DNA from: Fasciolopsis buskii
Taxonomy: Eukaryota > Platyhelminthes > Trematoda > Plagiorchiida > Fasciolidae
Direction of reading: 5' to 3'
DNA length: 64,000 nucleotides
NCBI GenBank assembly: GCA_008360955.1
Contig: LUCM01010456.1
Span: forward strand, 393,227 to 457,226
Position numbers and translations under genes: made by a program. Shown here piece by piece: positions 1-11,954 of the stretch (positions within the stretch are counted from its first letter, which is position 1; every line of letters starts with the position of its first letter). A model generated the notes under the pieces. It had not been told where the DNA came from, ran no database searches, and saw nothing but the letters and a program-made list of their open reading frames with translations.

Positions 1-94
1 GCGATAGGAGAGGGAGTTAAGTATGCCACGTGGATGTCAAAATGGATGGAACAAAATTGTATATGGCTTGGAGATCCGGACTCCGGTGAAATAA

Positions 95-148
95 TTATAT
101 ACATATATGTGTATATATGTATATATGTATATATATATATATATATAG
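95..148. repeat. TA-rich microsatellite
   Basis: Imperfect alternating TA/TG tract that becomes pure (TA)n at its right end. It makes the low-complexity YIYIYI runs in translations here, so overlapping open frames are not genes. Confidence 0.9.
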
Positions 149-1960
149 TGTGACCAACGGCGCTGCAGCAAAATAGGGCGGAGTTTCTTAGCAGTTGAAA
201 TTCGCTTTGCTGATGGTTCGCGTTTAACCACAGTTGTTTTGGGGTCAAAGCAGAGCTTCGTAATCAGTAGATCAAAGGTACAAGTCGTGTTGGTACAGCT
301 GACATTTAGATGAAAAAAACTGAATTACCTTGTCCTTGCTATCCTAACGTGGTTTAAATTTCTTCATTTTTCCTTTGATCTCTACTGTGACCCGTCCAGT
401 TTGATTTCAACATTCTTTTTCTGTCTGTCTGTCTGTCTGTCTTCCTGGCTATCTCTCTGTCTGGTATTCATCTACACTATGATGACCGCACGGTCTGATG
501 CAGTGACGATTTGCTTTGTGGTTATCGGTTGTGGTGCCTACCAATGCCATAGCACGTTCGTTTTTGGCCACAGACATATGTAGTGGAATGTGCCTGATGC
601 ATAAAACAAGCAAACTAAGCACTGTCGCGTTTTGTAATTTTCGGTCTAAGTGTACCTTACTTCAGACGTGCAAGTCTGAGTTCAAATACCAAAGATGACT
701 TTGAACAAAGTGTTCAGGACTTCACACATCTTGTTTCCCTGTCTTTGAGTTGAAATCTTGTCAATTACATCGGCTGTACAAGTCAATCGCTAATCGGTAA
801 CTTTTCATCAACTCTGGAAATGGAAACAGCATGGAAGGCAATTCAGTTACGATGTGTTGAGTAGAGCTAATATGTTTCCCAGTGGGGAATGCCTCAAACG
901 AGGATAATTTCTTTTGTGTGTTATGGGAAGACGGATGGGCATTTTTCCTACATAAACAATAGTCTATTGATCAATTATTCCACAGTCACATAAGCACATC
1001 TAAAAAGCATAGGTTTGAAAGTTGTTAGCATCATTCTCAATAATGCTTGTTCATGAGATCTGTGCCAAGTCACTAGTGAAGCATGCAGTAGACCACAATA
1101 ACGATTTTCACTTTGCAAATGTCAAAGTTGATCAATAAACCTTGAAATCTGAGCCTTCTGATCGTATTCATTTCATATAAACGACGCAGTTCTTACGACG
1201 CTTGGCGAGCCTAGTTCAAACATACTATCTCACTCGAATCGTCTCCTCCTGTGGGCTGAATTGACGAAGTACGTGTCCTCATCAATCATCAGTTCTGAGT
1301 GTAACCTACGCTACTCCCGTGCACCTGAGCATCGAAACCCATTCCCCTTCTATATTTCAGGTCACCGGTTTGCCCGTTTTGTGACTAATTGTGACATTAA
1401 GAAACCCCTATTTTGCTTAACTTTTACTACATTTTCTCATTAAAACAGAACTGTCTGCACATTCCCCATCGGACTGTCGATGGGCTTCTTGTCGAAAAGC
1501 ATTCCCTTGACGTGAGCAAAATTAACTTCGAATTAAAAAATAAAATATTTGGTTTTACTTTTCTCATCTTTAACCGATCCATACAAAACAGCTTGAACCA
1601 ATATGAAAAACTGGATATGCTATTTGTCGGGTGTCACGTACTGTATTATAATGTGTTGCATTATATGGATATTTGCGTACCGTAAGTAATGTCACATTTC
1701 AGTCAAAAATGTGACGGTAAAAATAAAATAGAAAAAAGTAAATAAACAAAATAAAAGTGCACTCATCAGCTCGTGAAAAATGTAAAAATTTACCGGGAAA
1801 TAATCATAGCATATTATGATATGTTGCTCAGGAATTCGCCTGAAACCCGGCCACGGTTTGTCAAAATTCGTGCTAAATATGGACCACTGGAGTTCTTATA
1901 GATATTTATTCTAGATGGTATGGAGCGAAAAGCAGATCGTGTAGAAATATGAGAGCAACA
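149..1960. other. No recognisable gene
   Basis: Apart from a short (CTGT)n tract at 421-442, I see no exon-like open frame with splice sites and no protein family in this stretch. Open frames are under about 90 codons and look random. Confidence 0.6.
421..442. repeat. (CTGT)n microsatellite
   Basis: About five perfect copies of a CTGT unit. The complementary GACA motif recurs at 22665-22710 and 40495-40552, so this is a common simple repeat in this genome. Confidence 0.9.
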
Positions 1961-1965
1961 TTTTG

Positions 1966-2197
1966 AAAGATCGTTGTGCAGAGGATGCGTGGGTTCAGAA
2001 AGAATTTTGTGAGCAAATTTCTCTCACGCTGATAAGTTTTGATCATATGGGTTAAGGGACAATTCAGTTAGTGGTATGAAGGACACACGGCTAGTAATTG
2101 GTAGCACCCGGCGAACAATTTTAAAGTCATTATTAAGTAAACTTGGAAAAATAACAGGAGAACAGTAAGGAAGGATTGGAATACCCCAGACAAACGA
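1966..2197 (-). mobile_element. CR1/Jockey-like element, 3'-end fragment
   Basis: This segment matches 58343-58560 closely, including the shared stretches GTGCAGAGGATGCGTGGG, AGAATTTTGTGAGCAAATTT and AATAACAGGAGAACAGTAA. It lies in the same orientation as the 3' end of the larger minus-strand element at 58.3-61.1 kb. Both copies end near TGATCTT, read on the minus strand. It is therefore a 5'-truncated insertion of the same family, as expected from target-primed reverse transcription. No coding domain survives. Confidence 0.75.
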
Positions 2198-2939
2198 CGA
2201 CTGTCAAGCTCGGACATAGGAACAAGAACTATAACATCTCCCACGCCGTCCCCATCAGACTTGAACGATGTTTGAATGACATCGGTAGTTAGGTAAAGCA
2301 AGACGCCGAACAGCATCTATCAAAAATTGATTCTTCAAGCAATGCAGTCACTGTGTTGTTACAGTGTGCAAAAAGTGGCTTAAAAAGCCCGAATTACAAA
2401 TCGCACGGCCCGGTTAAAATGTACCAGACAAAGACCTCTGGTTAGCCAATCAGCAAATGGTATTGAGACGGTATAACGAAATCATGTCTGATATATCCTT
2501 CCTGTCTTGCAAGCATCGTCTATTTGACTTTTGGTTGGCAGATTTGTCTACTTCACTTCCGAGATTGCGAATGTTTTTCGTCAGTCGATACTCATATTTC
2601 CTCGTCGTCTCCTATCTTGTAGTTTCGTTGTGGCATTTATCGCATCCAACTTCATCACTGCAATATTCCTCTGATTTTCTCAAGTGAAACCTGTTCCCAC
2701 TCATCAAGCACCTGCCGTCTGTGCCACATATCATTTTTTTTTGACCGCTACTGACATCATCTCTCCTTTTTGCCCAGGATTTTCCCATCTATTCCCAGAC
2801 TCAGTCACCCGACATAAGTGGCCACCGGTACTCAGCACTCCTTAAGTTTCTTCGTTTTTTCATTTAATTTATAAAGAGGGCATAGCATCCAAATACAATG
2901 ATCCAATACACACAGGGAAGTTAATTCACTTTAGACCTC

Positions 2940-3400
2940 TAAACGGGCATCTCGACAGGACTATTCCCGTTCAAGAAAGACCGTGAATGGATCACCATGC
3001 ATGACAATGCTTTCCTTAAGTACAGTTTTTTTTCGTTTAACAGCGCTGTCTACTTTGCCGTTGGAGTGGCTGTGGTAAAGTCTGCGAGCCTAGTTTCTGA
3101 GACTTGTTAGAATTCCGCGGTAAGAAACTACTGATCGCCATCCAAAATTACTTGAATCGGAGTTCTATTTTACACGACGTTGGCTAGAAATTTGTTAATT
3201 AAATCTAAGGTCGATTCCATTCTCGGCAGATTGAGATCGAAGAAGTATCCACTTGCACCAGGTATTTGTCGCTCGCCTGGTAAAATATATTGAATGCTAC
3301 AATTTGCCAAGGCCAATCCGGTATTGGTCTTGTCTACGTCGGTTTTCTTGCCCGTTTCTGATCGAATTGGTTGCATATCCTATAGTTGATCGCCATCTGT
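2940..3400 (-). pseudogene. Gypsy integrase remnant
   Basis: The minus strand reads GYFFDLNLPRMESTLDLINKF (3250-3190), then TPIQVILDGDQ, FLTAEF and TPTAK, with KLYLRKAL further on. This follows the Gypsy integrase core 'DY.S.F.EV..L....S..VI..L...FARYG.P..V.SDNGPQF.S.EF'. The aspartate within the usual SDNG segment may persist as LDGD. Stops interrupt it. This domain would insert the cDNA copy into the genome. Confidence 0.7.
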
Positions 3401-3849
3401 TCAATTAGTCCTACCATATTGGGGTGATACAATCATTAATACAGCCGTTTGGACGATGTGATGAAACCAAATCCTCTTTTGGAATCGCCCGTGAGACCAC
3501 CATACACTCACCCCAAAAAAGCAGTTCAGCCGCTGTCGTTAGCCGGTCACGAAACTCAAAATGAGGTGAAATTTCAGCTGATAGAGCTCATTTGTCCGTT
3601 GGCCATTGCTGAACGATAACCGGCTTCCGTGATTGCAGGCCTCTGTCTTCAGTCCCGGCATTCCATATGTGCAATAATTTGGATTCTGCTGCTGCCACAT
3701 CAATACGCACCGTCTCGTTTGGATCCTAGTTCTCGGAACACGGGAGTGTCGCGCGTGACAGCATTCTGGCTGCAAACATTTGTTTGCCCTATTCCCAGTG
3801 CATCTCGTGATGGTAAATTTACATACGCGCTAGCGCAGACTGCAATCTC

Positions 3850-4100
3850 GCCGATGGCCGATTTACTGGCCTATCAAAGATCACGATTAGTGGTCCGTGT
3901 TTTGAGTTTGTGCATGTAAATCAGCCACAAGTATAAACTTTGAAATTTTTTGGAGGATATACACAACTGCAAATAACTCCTTTTAGACTTGTGCATATTC
4001 CCGCCCAGAGACAGTCAGTGTTCACCAGCGGCAATCAAACGGGTGGCCATTCTGTAACAGAACAGCTTCCAATCCGTTCGGACTGCTGTTGCACTGTATA
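3850..4100 (-). pseudogene. Gypsy RNase H remnant
   Basis: Directly after the RT the minus strand reads SPNGLEAVLLQNGHPF and, past a stop, TLTVSGREYAQV followed by KELFAVVYILQKISKF. This matches the Gypsy RNase H block 'S..GLGAVL.Q...P.A..SR.LT..E..YAQIEKE.LA.V.' closely. At least two in-frame stops are present. The family degrades the RNA strand of the RNA-DNA hybrid during reverse transcription. Confidence 0.75.
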
Positions 4101-4269
4101 CATGACAGTAACAATGGATTATAAAATGCGCAAAAGTAAGTCTTTATGGTGGGCTGTTTCGTGAGGTCGAAGGCTGATCACTGCCCCTCGTTCAAATTCG
4201 CATCTTTCAGCTTGTTAGTCAACAGACTGGTCTTTTTTGTTACCCGAACCCGGATAGGAATTTGCTGAG

Positions 4270-5112
4270 TTAGTTGATCATTCCATTGTAAAATCACACA
4301 ATCTTTTATCGATCGTTGACTGCAAAACTACGATAACGCATACCTTTTCCCAATCTGGTCTGACAGCAGCGTCGTTGACCGCATGATCATGGAAATCTGG
4401 CCGTTGTTTTAAAGAACATAAACTTGCTTCGTCTTGGTTTAATTTCATCCTGAATGCATTTTTGCAGGAAAAAGTCGAACCTTTCGTTGTCCTTTCCAAT
4501 GTCCTTACCAAAACATAAGAAGGATGACATTTGCCACCCAAGGTATTCCAGGCAAATCGTCCACTGTTGACAGAATCCTCTTCTGAAAAATCGAATCGGA
4601 TACTTTCAGGCTAAACAGTAGTCGTGTCCAGCGGTAACCAAAACGAGGTGCGCCAAATACGGCCAAAGAAGTTGGAGCTTCAACCAGCTCTCAGTGCCAA
4701 AACTGGGACGCCAGGCGAACTTTCACGAAATATCGCGTATTCGGCAATTCCGGTGAAATACTGTCAAAAATGGGAGATCGAAAATGCTTTCCTTTGGGTG
4801 TTTCGTTTAGTATTCTTGAACCGACGCAGCTATGTGTATCTCCGAATTTTTCGTCACTCTCACCATTTGACTGGTCCAGTTTGTCAATTCTTCGAGCCTT
4901 GCCAGGACTTTCTTGTCTATCAGAATTTCCAACTCTTGTTCAAATGGTTGTTTAACTAGGCATGGGACACTCCTTGTCGATAGTGTCATGGACTGAACGG
5001 TCTCGTTAAGGTTTAGTGTAATCACTTCAGAACAAGATCCTTGGTTCCCATCGAAAAACGGAGGTGTACTTTTCCAAGTAATACTCCGCATTATGACAAA
5101 CATACTGAGCAT
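4270..5112 (-). pseudogene. Gypsy reverse transcriptase remnant
   Basis: The N-terminal part at about 4975-4840 reads VKQPFEQELEILIDKKVLAR and then LTNWTSQMVRVTKNSEI, the usual Gypsy RT opening (basic residues, then a W-x-S-x-M/I-V-x-V-x-K block). Near 4577-4502 the frame DDLPGIPWVANVILLMF lines up with the catalytic region, but the paired aspartates of the YVDD-type motif are replaced by asparagine and valine. Near 4400-4350 HAVNDAAVRPDWEKV matches the RT tail that follows 'LGH.IS..G..PDP.KV'. Stops and frameshifts are frequent, so it is dead. Confidence 0.75.
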
Positions 5113-5470
5113 AGTAGACCGAAGTCAAATCCAAGCCGTCCACAAACTCACAACCGAGAATGGGGACATAGCCCTGGAAGCCCACAACGACGGTTAGGAC
5201 AGAGAACTGACCGTCTGTGTGACAGGTATCTTTCCTTTTGGATTTACCTAGGCAACATTCCACAAACAACGAGGCTCGTATCTTGTTCTACGTCGCGATG
5301 TTCGGTACCGCTATCACACGCACAATTTTTATGGATGCCTCGAGATCGAGGCGGGAATTCGATTTCGGCTGCTTTCACCAACGTTTCGGGAAAGCATATT
5401 TTCGTTTCGCCGGAATGTGCCACTCCACTTACACGATGGCAATCTGATAAGTTTAGATTTGTGATCATCT
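5027..5470 (-). pseudogene. Gypsy aspartic protease remnant
   Basis: It lies between the gag knuckle and the RT, as expected in Ty3/Gypsy. The minus strand reads GYVPILGCEFVDGLDLTSVY near 5160-5110, matching the conserved PILG segment late in retropepsins. The DTG active-site triad expected upstream is not clear, probably lost by frameshift around 5250-5470. The family cleaves the Gag-Pol polyprotein. The assignment rests mainly on position and the PILG segment. Confidence 0.5.
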
Positions 5471-5489
5471 CTGTTCAGGAGAAATATTT

Positions 5490-6480
5490 TTAAGCAAAAT
5501 TAGTGCACTCTTGCAGCTAACCTGCTTTTCCCAAACAAGAAAATGTCCTCTTCCTTGGGGTATCTAGCTTTCCACAAAATTGACTCATCGTCTTCCATTG
5601 CAGGCATTTCTCAAATTCTGCGTTACTGATGGGTCCTAGGTTTGTATGAGTCTTTCGGCTGCTTTCTGTACTGTCAAGATGTCATGTTTGGAATTTTTTC
5701 TTAGCCTTTTCACCATGGCGGAGTCGAGTAAATGTGACACAATTTGGTCATGCACAAGGTTGTCCTTCAGGTAACAAAAAAATTACAACATCATACAAGG
5801 AGTCTCAGAGACGGCAAAAAGTGAATCGAATGGTCGGTCAGATAACTGGATTCGGTGATTAAAAATAAAGTGCTCATGCAACTCACTGCTCTCGCCAGGA
5901 TAGTACGACTCCATTTGCAGCACGACCGTCGCCCAGTCACTCATATGTTCTCATTAGCTTCAAGCGGAAAACCATTAATGACGTGTCTGAATTCTCCATG
6001 TAACCTAGAGCAGCCTACAAAGAACAAATGTTGTTCTGGACCAACAGATGATCGAATGGACGATCCATTTACTTTTTCTTACGAACTTAACTAGGGACTA
6101 CTGCAGCGATTAAAGTAAAAACGAACAATATTTGGGTCGGTCCAGTTGACCAATACTTTGCTCGAACTCCATCGCCCGGGTCTTTCCAGGAGTGTATATG
6201 ATTGGTCCGGCTATTCTGTCTGCGATGATCCAGATATCGTTCATTTCAATTCTGCTTGCAAAAACGTTAACTTTCCATTTGAGTACTCTGGTTTTAGTTG
6301 ATATCTTACAGAATCAAATATTTAATGGAGAATGCAAAATCATAAGAACAGAATTCATGCGATCTGCAGAGAAGCAGAAATATTTCGACTGCTTGAAATT
6401 GCCTGGGTATCCAACCCTAACTTCAGGGGATCACGCCCACCCGAAACCGGTGAATTCGGCGTGCTGATAAGTATAATTAA
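5490..6480 (-). pseudogene. Gypsy gag remnant with zinc knuckle
   Basis: Near 6460-6400 the minus strand reads RDPLKLGLDTQAISSS, like the start of Gypsy gag. At 5870-5660 a broken frame reads VHDQIVSHLLDSAMVKRLRK, resembling the gag segment that precedes the zinc knuckle. At about 5590-5525 the frame CGKLDTPRKRTFSCLGKA has cysteine spacing like a decayed CCHC nucleocapsid knuckle. Several stops and at least two frame changes interrupt it. Gag would normally package element RNA in cytoplasmic particles; this copy cannot. Confidence 0.55.
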
Positions 6481-6600
6481 AGTATATCTAGCTTCTGAAA
6501 TGACCATTCTTCCGATAGGGGATTTCCATATCGCAATTTCCTCAGGAGAACTCAAAATGCCCCCCCTGTTACTGGGACAAACCAAATTAAACGGTTAAAT

Positions 6601-8090
6601 TTTCTAACCTTGGAGTCGTTTGGCTCTAGGCCGGAACGTCACCTCGTATTCTCTTCGCTAGGTTCTCCTGCTGCCAGACATAAATTGTGGTGGTTCTCAT
6701 ATTTTCTCTCTTTCTACCTATCGCAAACAGACTGAAATACAAGTGCTCACACAGGCTGCGCAATTTGATTTCGCCTAACTGAACAGTTACTCTACTAGCA
6801 CCACCCGTCCGATCGACTTAGAAATCATAGAAGATTGCGCGGACTCATTTCTTTTCCGATCAAAAGCTTGGAAACTTTGCCAAGGAAGAAAACTGTGACT
6901 TCCCCCCTCCCTTAATCACACATCAGAATCAAGAAATGAAGAATAATGTGTGAATAGCATGTTAACAGAGCAAACAAAATTAAATTAGATCAGGTCATTC
7001 TTCAAAATTTTCTTGAAATGCCAACGGTAGATTAGACTGACAAACTATTTACCGATGAATATCATGCCAAAGAATGACAACTTCATACCTTGATTCTTCT
7101 CGGAGGCCATATAATTGAACCGAACAGGTGACCTGTGGCATACCACAATCGGATCAAAAAACACGTGAGAGTTCCTAAGAATTCGTAAATCAGATGATTA
7201 TTTTAATCAAGTCTCGTGTCAGGATCGTGGTTGAACGGGGTTGTAAACCGTAGACGTTCGCTTTTTCTTCCAATTTATACTTATTCACTGTTCACACGGA
7301 ACTAAGCATGAAACATGGATAGATCATTTAACTACCGGATTTTCCAATTGATTTGTCCATTATCAATGGATAGTCGATTACAAGTTTTTAACATTGGTTG
7401 TATTCTACAAACGCGCGCGAGTAATGATAAACATTTACCAAGGTAAATTTGTCACGAGATCAGTATTCGCCAAGAAAAGCCCAATGACGTGTGTTACAAG
7501 GTAGGATAGTAATAACATTCGATTTGAATTCGCTCGAAGGTAGAGTTACGGTTGTTTGATTTGATCCAATGTGAGACACACACTCAAAAGGGTCAAAGTA
7601 CAAGAGATCAACAAGGATCTAATAATGTGGTTGAACAGGGCTTGTCAGCCGAGGAGAATAGCCCTAGCTAATTCCAAAATTGTGTGAAATCGAGTGAAAT
7701 GTTGATATTATTCTTTCTCTCATGCCCAAAATACTAAAACATCTCGTCCGAAGATAGGCGCACATGACATTGGGGAGGAATAAAATGAATGAATTGTCGT
7801 GCAAATGGCAGCTTTTATTTGGATAACCTTGTGAGCCTATAAACTTGAGTTCCGCGCAAAATCGTCCGCTTGGCCTTATTGGAAAGGGAAAACGGACCGA
7901 GAAATGATTGAAAAACAACAATCTGCGATCATGAAAACCTAAACGACTCCATACTAATCACCAAGATAGGAATGCGCTTCAATCCGTACACAGTTTTTCG
8001 GCTTTCTCATACAAGCTAGATGAGGAATAACAATGTTTTCTAAAAAATAAAACTTATTGCGCCAGAAGATAAAACGGAAATCAGAACGAG
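6601..8090. other. No recognisable gene
   Basis: This stretch lies upstream of the Gypsy gag remnant, where a 5' LTR would be expected, but I see no counterpart at 2.2-2.9 kb. A short phrase near 7213 (gtggttgaacggg) recurs imperfectly near 7628 (gtggttgaacaggg). No coding signal is seen. Confidence 0.5.
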
Positions 8091-8097
8091 TTCTCTT

Positions 8098-8484
8098 ATG
8101 AGATTGGCAGAAGGGCATGCAGGAGTCCAGTGGACGGATGTTGCCCCGGTTTATTGTATCGACAGACTCAGTGATTTTCGTTGGACAGGAAAATCAATTC
8201 CGCAAGAAGAACAAAAGAAAATTTGCCGATGGGCATGGAACCAGGATAAACAAATTTTAATTCTTGTTTTAAAAAACAAACGAAAAAGACTACGACGAGA
8301 GACAGCCATGCAGGAGGAACAGGAGAACACATTGTTGAACATATTTGAAAATGATCAGATTCGCGGAGTCTGGGACTGTATGAGGTTGCGAATTCGAGAT
8401 GGTAAAAACGGTAGTTTACCACCATACAATGGAATGTACGAAAACCTACCAAGATTGTTGTCCCTAAACGGCAACTCTAAATAG
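8098..8484 (+). other. Open frame of unknown nature, 128 codons
   Basis: An open frame starts MRLAEGHAGVQWTDVAP and ends LLSLNGNSK. It has a lysine/arginine-rich middle and an acidic stretch. I recognise no domain, and no clear splice acceptor or donor frames it. It sits just beyond the 3' side of the minus-strand CR1-like element. It could be an exon, old element sequence or chance. Confidence 0.2.
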
Positions 8485-8499
8485 CAAGGTGCCATAAAC

Positions 8500-10290
8500 A
8501 TTTAGACTGATCGAAGAAAATGGTGACTGAGAATGGGTTGAGATTCTGCCGGAGCACGATTTCCATTCGGGACCTGATTTAGTGCAGATTTCAATATTCA
8601 ATAAGTTTTCGTGAAATTGCTGAAATCAGCATCGCCGCAGATCACACAAGGCGGAATCACCTGGGCACTTTAGGACCTGATCCAGTGAAAGGCCGGTAAG
8701 ATCACCAATGTAGGCAGAAAATAACTATGGGGAATACATCACCTTGAAGTACTTCGAAGCTGTTGACCACGTGCCAGGAAAATGTCTTACTTATTGCCGT
8801 GCGTTGCACTCTTTCAATAAAGTAATCTGCTAGGCTTATAATAAAATGTGATCATACAAATGATTCTGCTTCCCACAGTAACTGAGATCTGGGAAATGTG
8901 CTGAAAGCAAGGGACTGATTTCACTCTCCTTTGGCTGCTTGCTGACTAGGCGAATAAGTGGACCAACTCGTTTTAAGATAGGACTGTTAGGTTTGTAAGC
9001 AAACGGGTATGTTGTTGGAATCAGCTAATTGTGATCACAACCGTGTGCGGACAGCCTTTTCAATATTTTCTAGCCCAATGGGTCACCTGATGAGAAGGGT
9101 TCATGAAGCCCGCTCAAGTGTCGACCTTCGAAATAGAAACAGTGATGACCGCTTGCCAAGAACCGAGGATGACAGCAGTTGAGAGACTGGTTCACGAGGA
9201 TCATCATCAAAAAGAACATAGAGCCGCTCCCATATGTCGGTAATACAAGAGAAAGACCATCTGAGCCAGCAACGGACGCTTTTTGAAGCTGAAATCAGAC
9301 AGTAATAAGAATTTTTAGGGTGTGTTCGAATAGACAAGAAAGAAATTTGTCTGGTGGTCGAGTGTGACATTCCATTCATCACCGTGAAACTGAGAACCGA
9401 TACGTTCAGCTTTTGGTCATGATGAAGTTTAGGCCCTTCCACAGAAACCTCGCGCTATCTTTTCCGATGCCTTGTTTAACAAACGGCTCATCAAAGCACC
9501 TGACCTTTGCTTTGATCAGATCGTAATAGTGCATTATAGCACCGATATCTTGGGCCAAGTGCGCCCAATCCTTCATGGGAATCAATAAATCCGAAATCCG
9601 GAGAACTCAATGTTCCATGGTACAAAAGAATCACTTCAATTGGGAATATTAGCTTAAAGACTGCCTTCTGAGTACTACAAAGCGGTCTACTACAGCCGAG
9701 GATTGAGGAATAAAGAAAAACGAGGAGAGAAGTAAACCATGAAATAGCCAGTTTTTCAAACAAGAAATTCTTGCACACTGAAAATCCTCTGTTGTTTCCA
9801 CGAATATTCTATAAAAAGAATATGAACAAACTTTTGGTCTCCGTTGAAGATGACCACTTTGATCACCAGTCGAGAAGGGAGAATGAAACATAGAGATCCT
9901 GATGTTGGTTGATCTAATTCTGTTCAAAACGGAGTCTCCTCTGTTGGGAAACAGATGGGGATATGAAAAATCAAAGCATTTTTCCGACAGGTGCGGCAAA
10001 TTAAAATCCCCAACTATTGAACGGAATAATAAGAGGCATGTGCGGATAGAAAAAAAGCAATTTATTCTGATTGGAAACGAGTGGACAAAATGTACAAGTC
10101 GGTATATGATGTACCCCTAAGACGAGAACATCTGTTGTAACTAGCATGCTATGCAAGGTCAGAATGGACTTGATTATGTAAGTATTGAGACTGACTGATA
10201 TACTTGCTCGACTTAGGCTCACTTTGTTCTCCTTCTTGTGTCGTATATTTCCGGCTGGTAGAGTGTGAACCCCAACGAAGTGCACCGACT
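8500..10290 (-). mobile_element. Decayed CR1/Jockey-like non-LTR element
   Basis: The minus strand carries an AP-type endonuclease and then a reverse transcriptase. At about 9998-9940 NLPHLSEKCFDFSYPHLFPN follows what looks like a broken GDFN motif, and at 9890-9850 FHSPFSTGDQSGH stands where the SDH motif belongs. RT sequence at 8860-8700 reads DYFIERVQRT, FEVLQGDVF and then IGDLTGLSLDQV. These match DYFTNRTQCT, LEVLQGAIP and ISDLSASSP in the copy at 58.3-61.1 kb, so the two are one family. Multiple stops and frameshifts make it non-functional. Ends are approximate. Confidence 0.65.
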
Positions 10291-10299
10291 TGGATGAAT

Positions 10300-11400
10300 A
10301 TTACACTAGGTCAGCAATGAGTGCTTGAATAGTTCATACCACTGGATGAATATAGGCAAAATTAAGGAATGATTTACCCAGCTAGGACTAGTTATGATAC
10401 GTGATCATGCAATTGCGTAGCTTTCCTGACCATGGTACCCTAATTCGTTGGTAGACGTCGAATGCTTCGACCGGGACGTGAAAGTCATGCACAATGCAAT
10501 TTAATCTCAATTCTTGAACACAGCTGGAGTAAATGTGTTAAGTTGATTACGTTACCTGAGTATGATTTAGGTGTTCATTTTTCGAAAACAGCCTACTGCT
10601 GATGCTGGTCGGCAAGGCACCGCCGCCTTGAAAGAAACGGTGCAATAAAGGCCAGTCCCCAAGGCCAAGTTGTCACATTTCTCAGTCCAAGCCTATATGT
10701 GTAATTCTGGTGTACAAAGTTTCAGGAAGGCCCAAACTGGGCACTTCGGTTCTTCAGACGATCAACAGAGCCCCGTGAATACGAGCGATCTCATAGCACG
10801 GTTTTACCGATGATCCATCTCAAAACTGTTGTCCGGACCAAACAGAAATTGCGACGTGCCCAATCGAAGGACGGGCCGTAAGCCCAAATTGTCTAAGCGT
10901 GTGATGAAGAACCGGTAACGCTCTCCGCGATCGGCTGTTTCCGGATCAAGCAAAGTATTTTATCAAAAAATTAATGCTATTTGATTTACTCACCTGGCCA
11001 TGGATATCTCGTCATTGTCAGTATGTAGTGAATCGAAATGGTGAGTGCATAGCAGTTTGCGAGCGAAATAACCAACAATATTGAATACATGCGGCCTGAT
11101 TATTGATTTGGTTGTTGGTTGTTTCATTTTACGCAAAATCTGACTAAATAAGCCTAAACCGTGCTAATTATTGCCCTGAGACTGCACTGGTTTCGGAGTG
11201 TGCCAAATTATCGGTTTACAGTGTACAATGTAATGCGTAGGAATTTATTGTTCATCGGCTTAGTTCGGTCCAAACAGCTGGCATGTTTCTCTCACAATGC
11301 ACAGCTCATCCGGTCCTGCTGAATGACAGCCAATTATGTCCGACATATCAACAAACTGAATTCGGCAATTCAAGCTGGGTTGAAGAGAATCGCTGACATA
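10300..11400. other. No recognisable gene
   Basis: Mixed non-coding sequence. The part at 10560-10960 has higher GC than its surroundings and reads like old interspersed repeat, but I could not assign it to a family. Confidence 0.4.
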
Positions 11401-11429
11401 GCGGTGACACGCCCCGTCCACGTTGGAAG

Positions 11430-11510
11430 CCTAGGGTCATAGATACCGCGGGGTGTGACGGAAAACATACACCGCTGATGAGCTCCAACCAGATAGGAAC
11501 TCGACTCAGA
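11430..11510 (+). ncRNA. Possible degenerate hammerhead-like ribozyme
   Basis: The core CTGATGAG (11475-11482) is directly preceded by a hairpin GGTGT/ACACC (11452-11456 with 11469-11473), which would serve as stem I. A short TCC/GGA pair (11484-11486 with 11495-11497) would serve as stem II. The GAAAC box that should follow is not intact: the sequence reads GGAACTCGAC. It is therefore a decayed copy or a chance match. Hammerheads are known in fluke SINEs and in Penelope-like elements. Confidence 0.3.
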
Positions 11511-11954
11511 TGTTGCCCGAATAAAAGGTTGGCGGGATGACCTGGGGTTTATGTTCGGAAGATTAGTTCGGATGAAAGTTAGCCAAGCAAACACCACACA
11601 CCACTCACAAATAACAGGGAGATTTATATGGCAACCGGCAAGTCGTCAAAGTTCCGCTAATCACAGGGCATATTGCTCAAACGCTTGTGTGGAAAAAAAT
11701 GATAGGTATATTGGTGCAATCCGGATGATGTTTACTTACCCAGTGTTTTGTTATTTAGTTTGTAAGGTGCAGAATACTGTGCCCGAATGCGATTAGTGCA
11801 CACGAGCATAAAATGATGGGTAATGGCAAACAGAAGGAGCAGCCCAGCTTCACGAGATTACAATTCGAAGCTGATTCGAGAAAAACACCATTGATTCCAA
11901 ATGGAAATGCGACCCCAAAGTCAATATTATTACTTTGACATAATGAGTATGATC

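Larger units (their letters stand above)
2690..6600 (-). mobile_element. Decayed Ty3/Gypsy LTR retrotransposon
   Basis: On the minus strand the pieces occur in Gypsy order: gag, zinc knuckle, protease, reverse transcriptase, RNase H, integrase. Each is broken by stops and frameshifts. The order RT-RNase H-integrase sets it apart from Ty1/Copia. Resemblance is to metazoan K02A2.6-type Gypsy polyproteins, judged from motifs. I could not find a matching pair of LTRs at about 2.2-2.9 kb and 6.6-7.2 kb, so the outer limits are estimates. The element cannot encode working protein as read. Confidence 0.8.
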
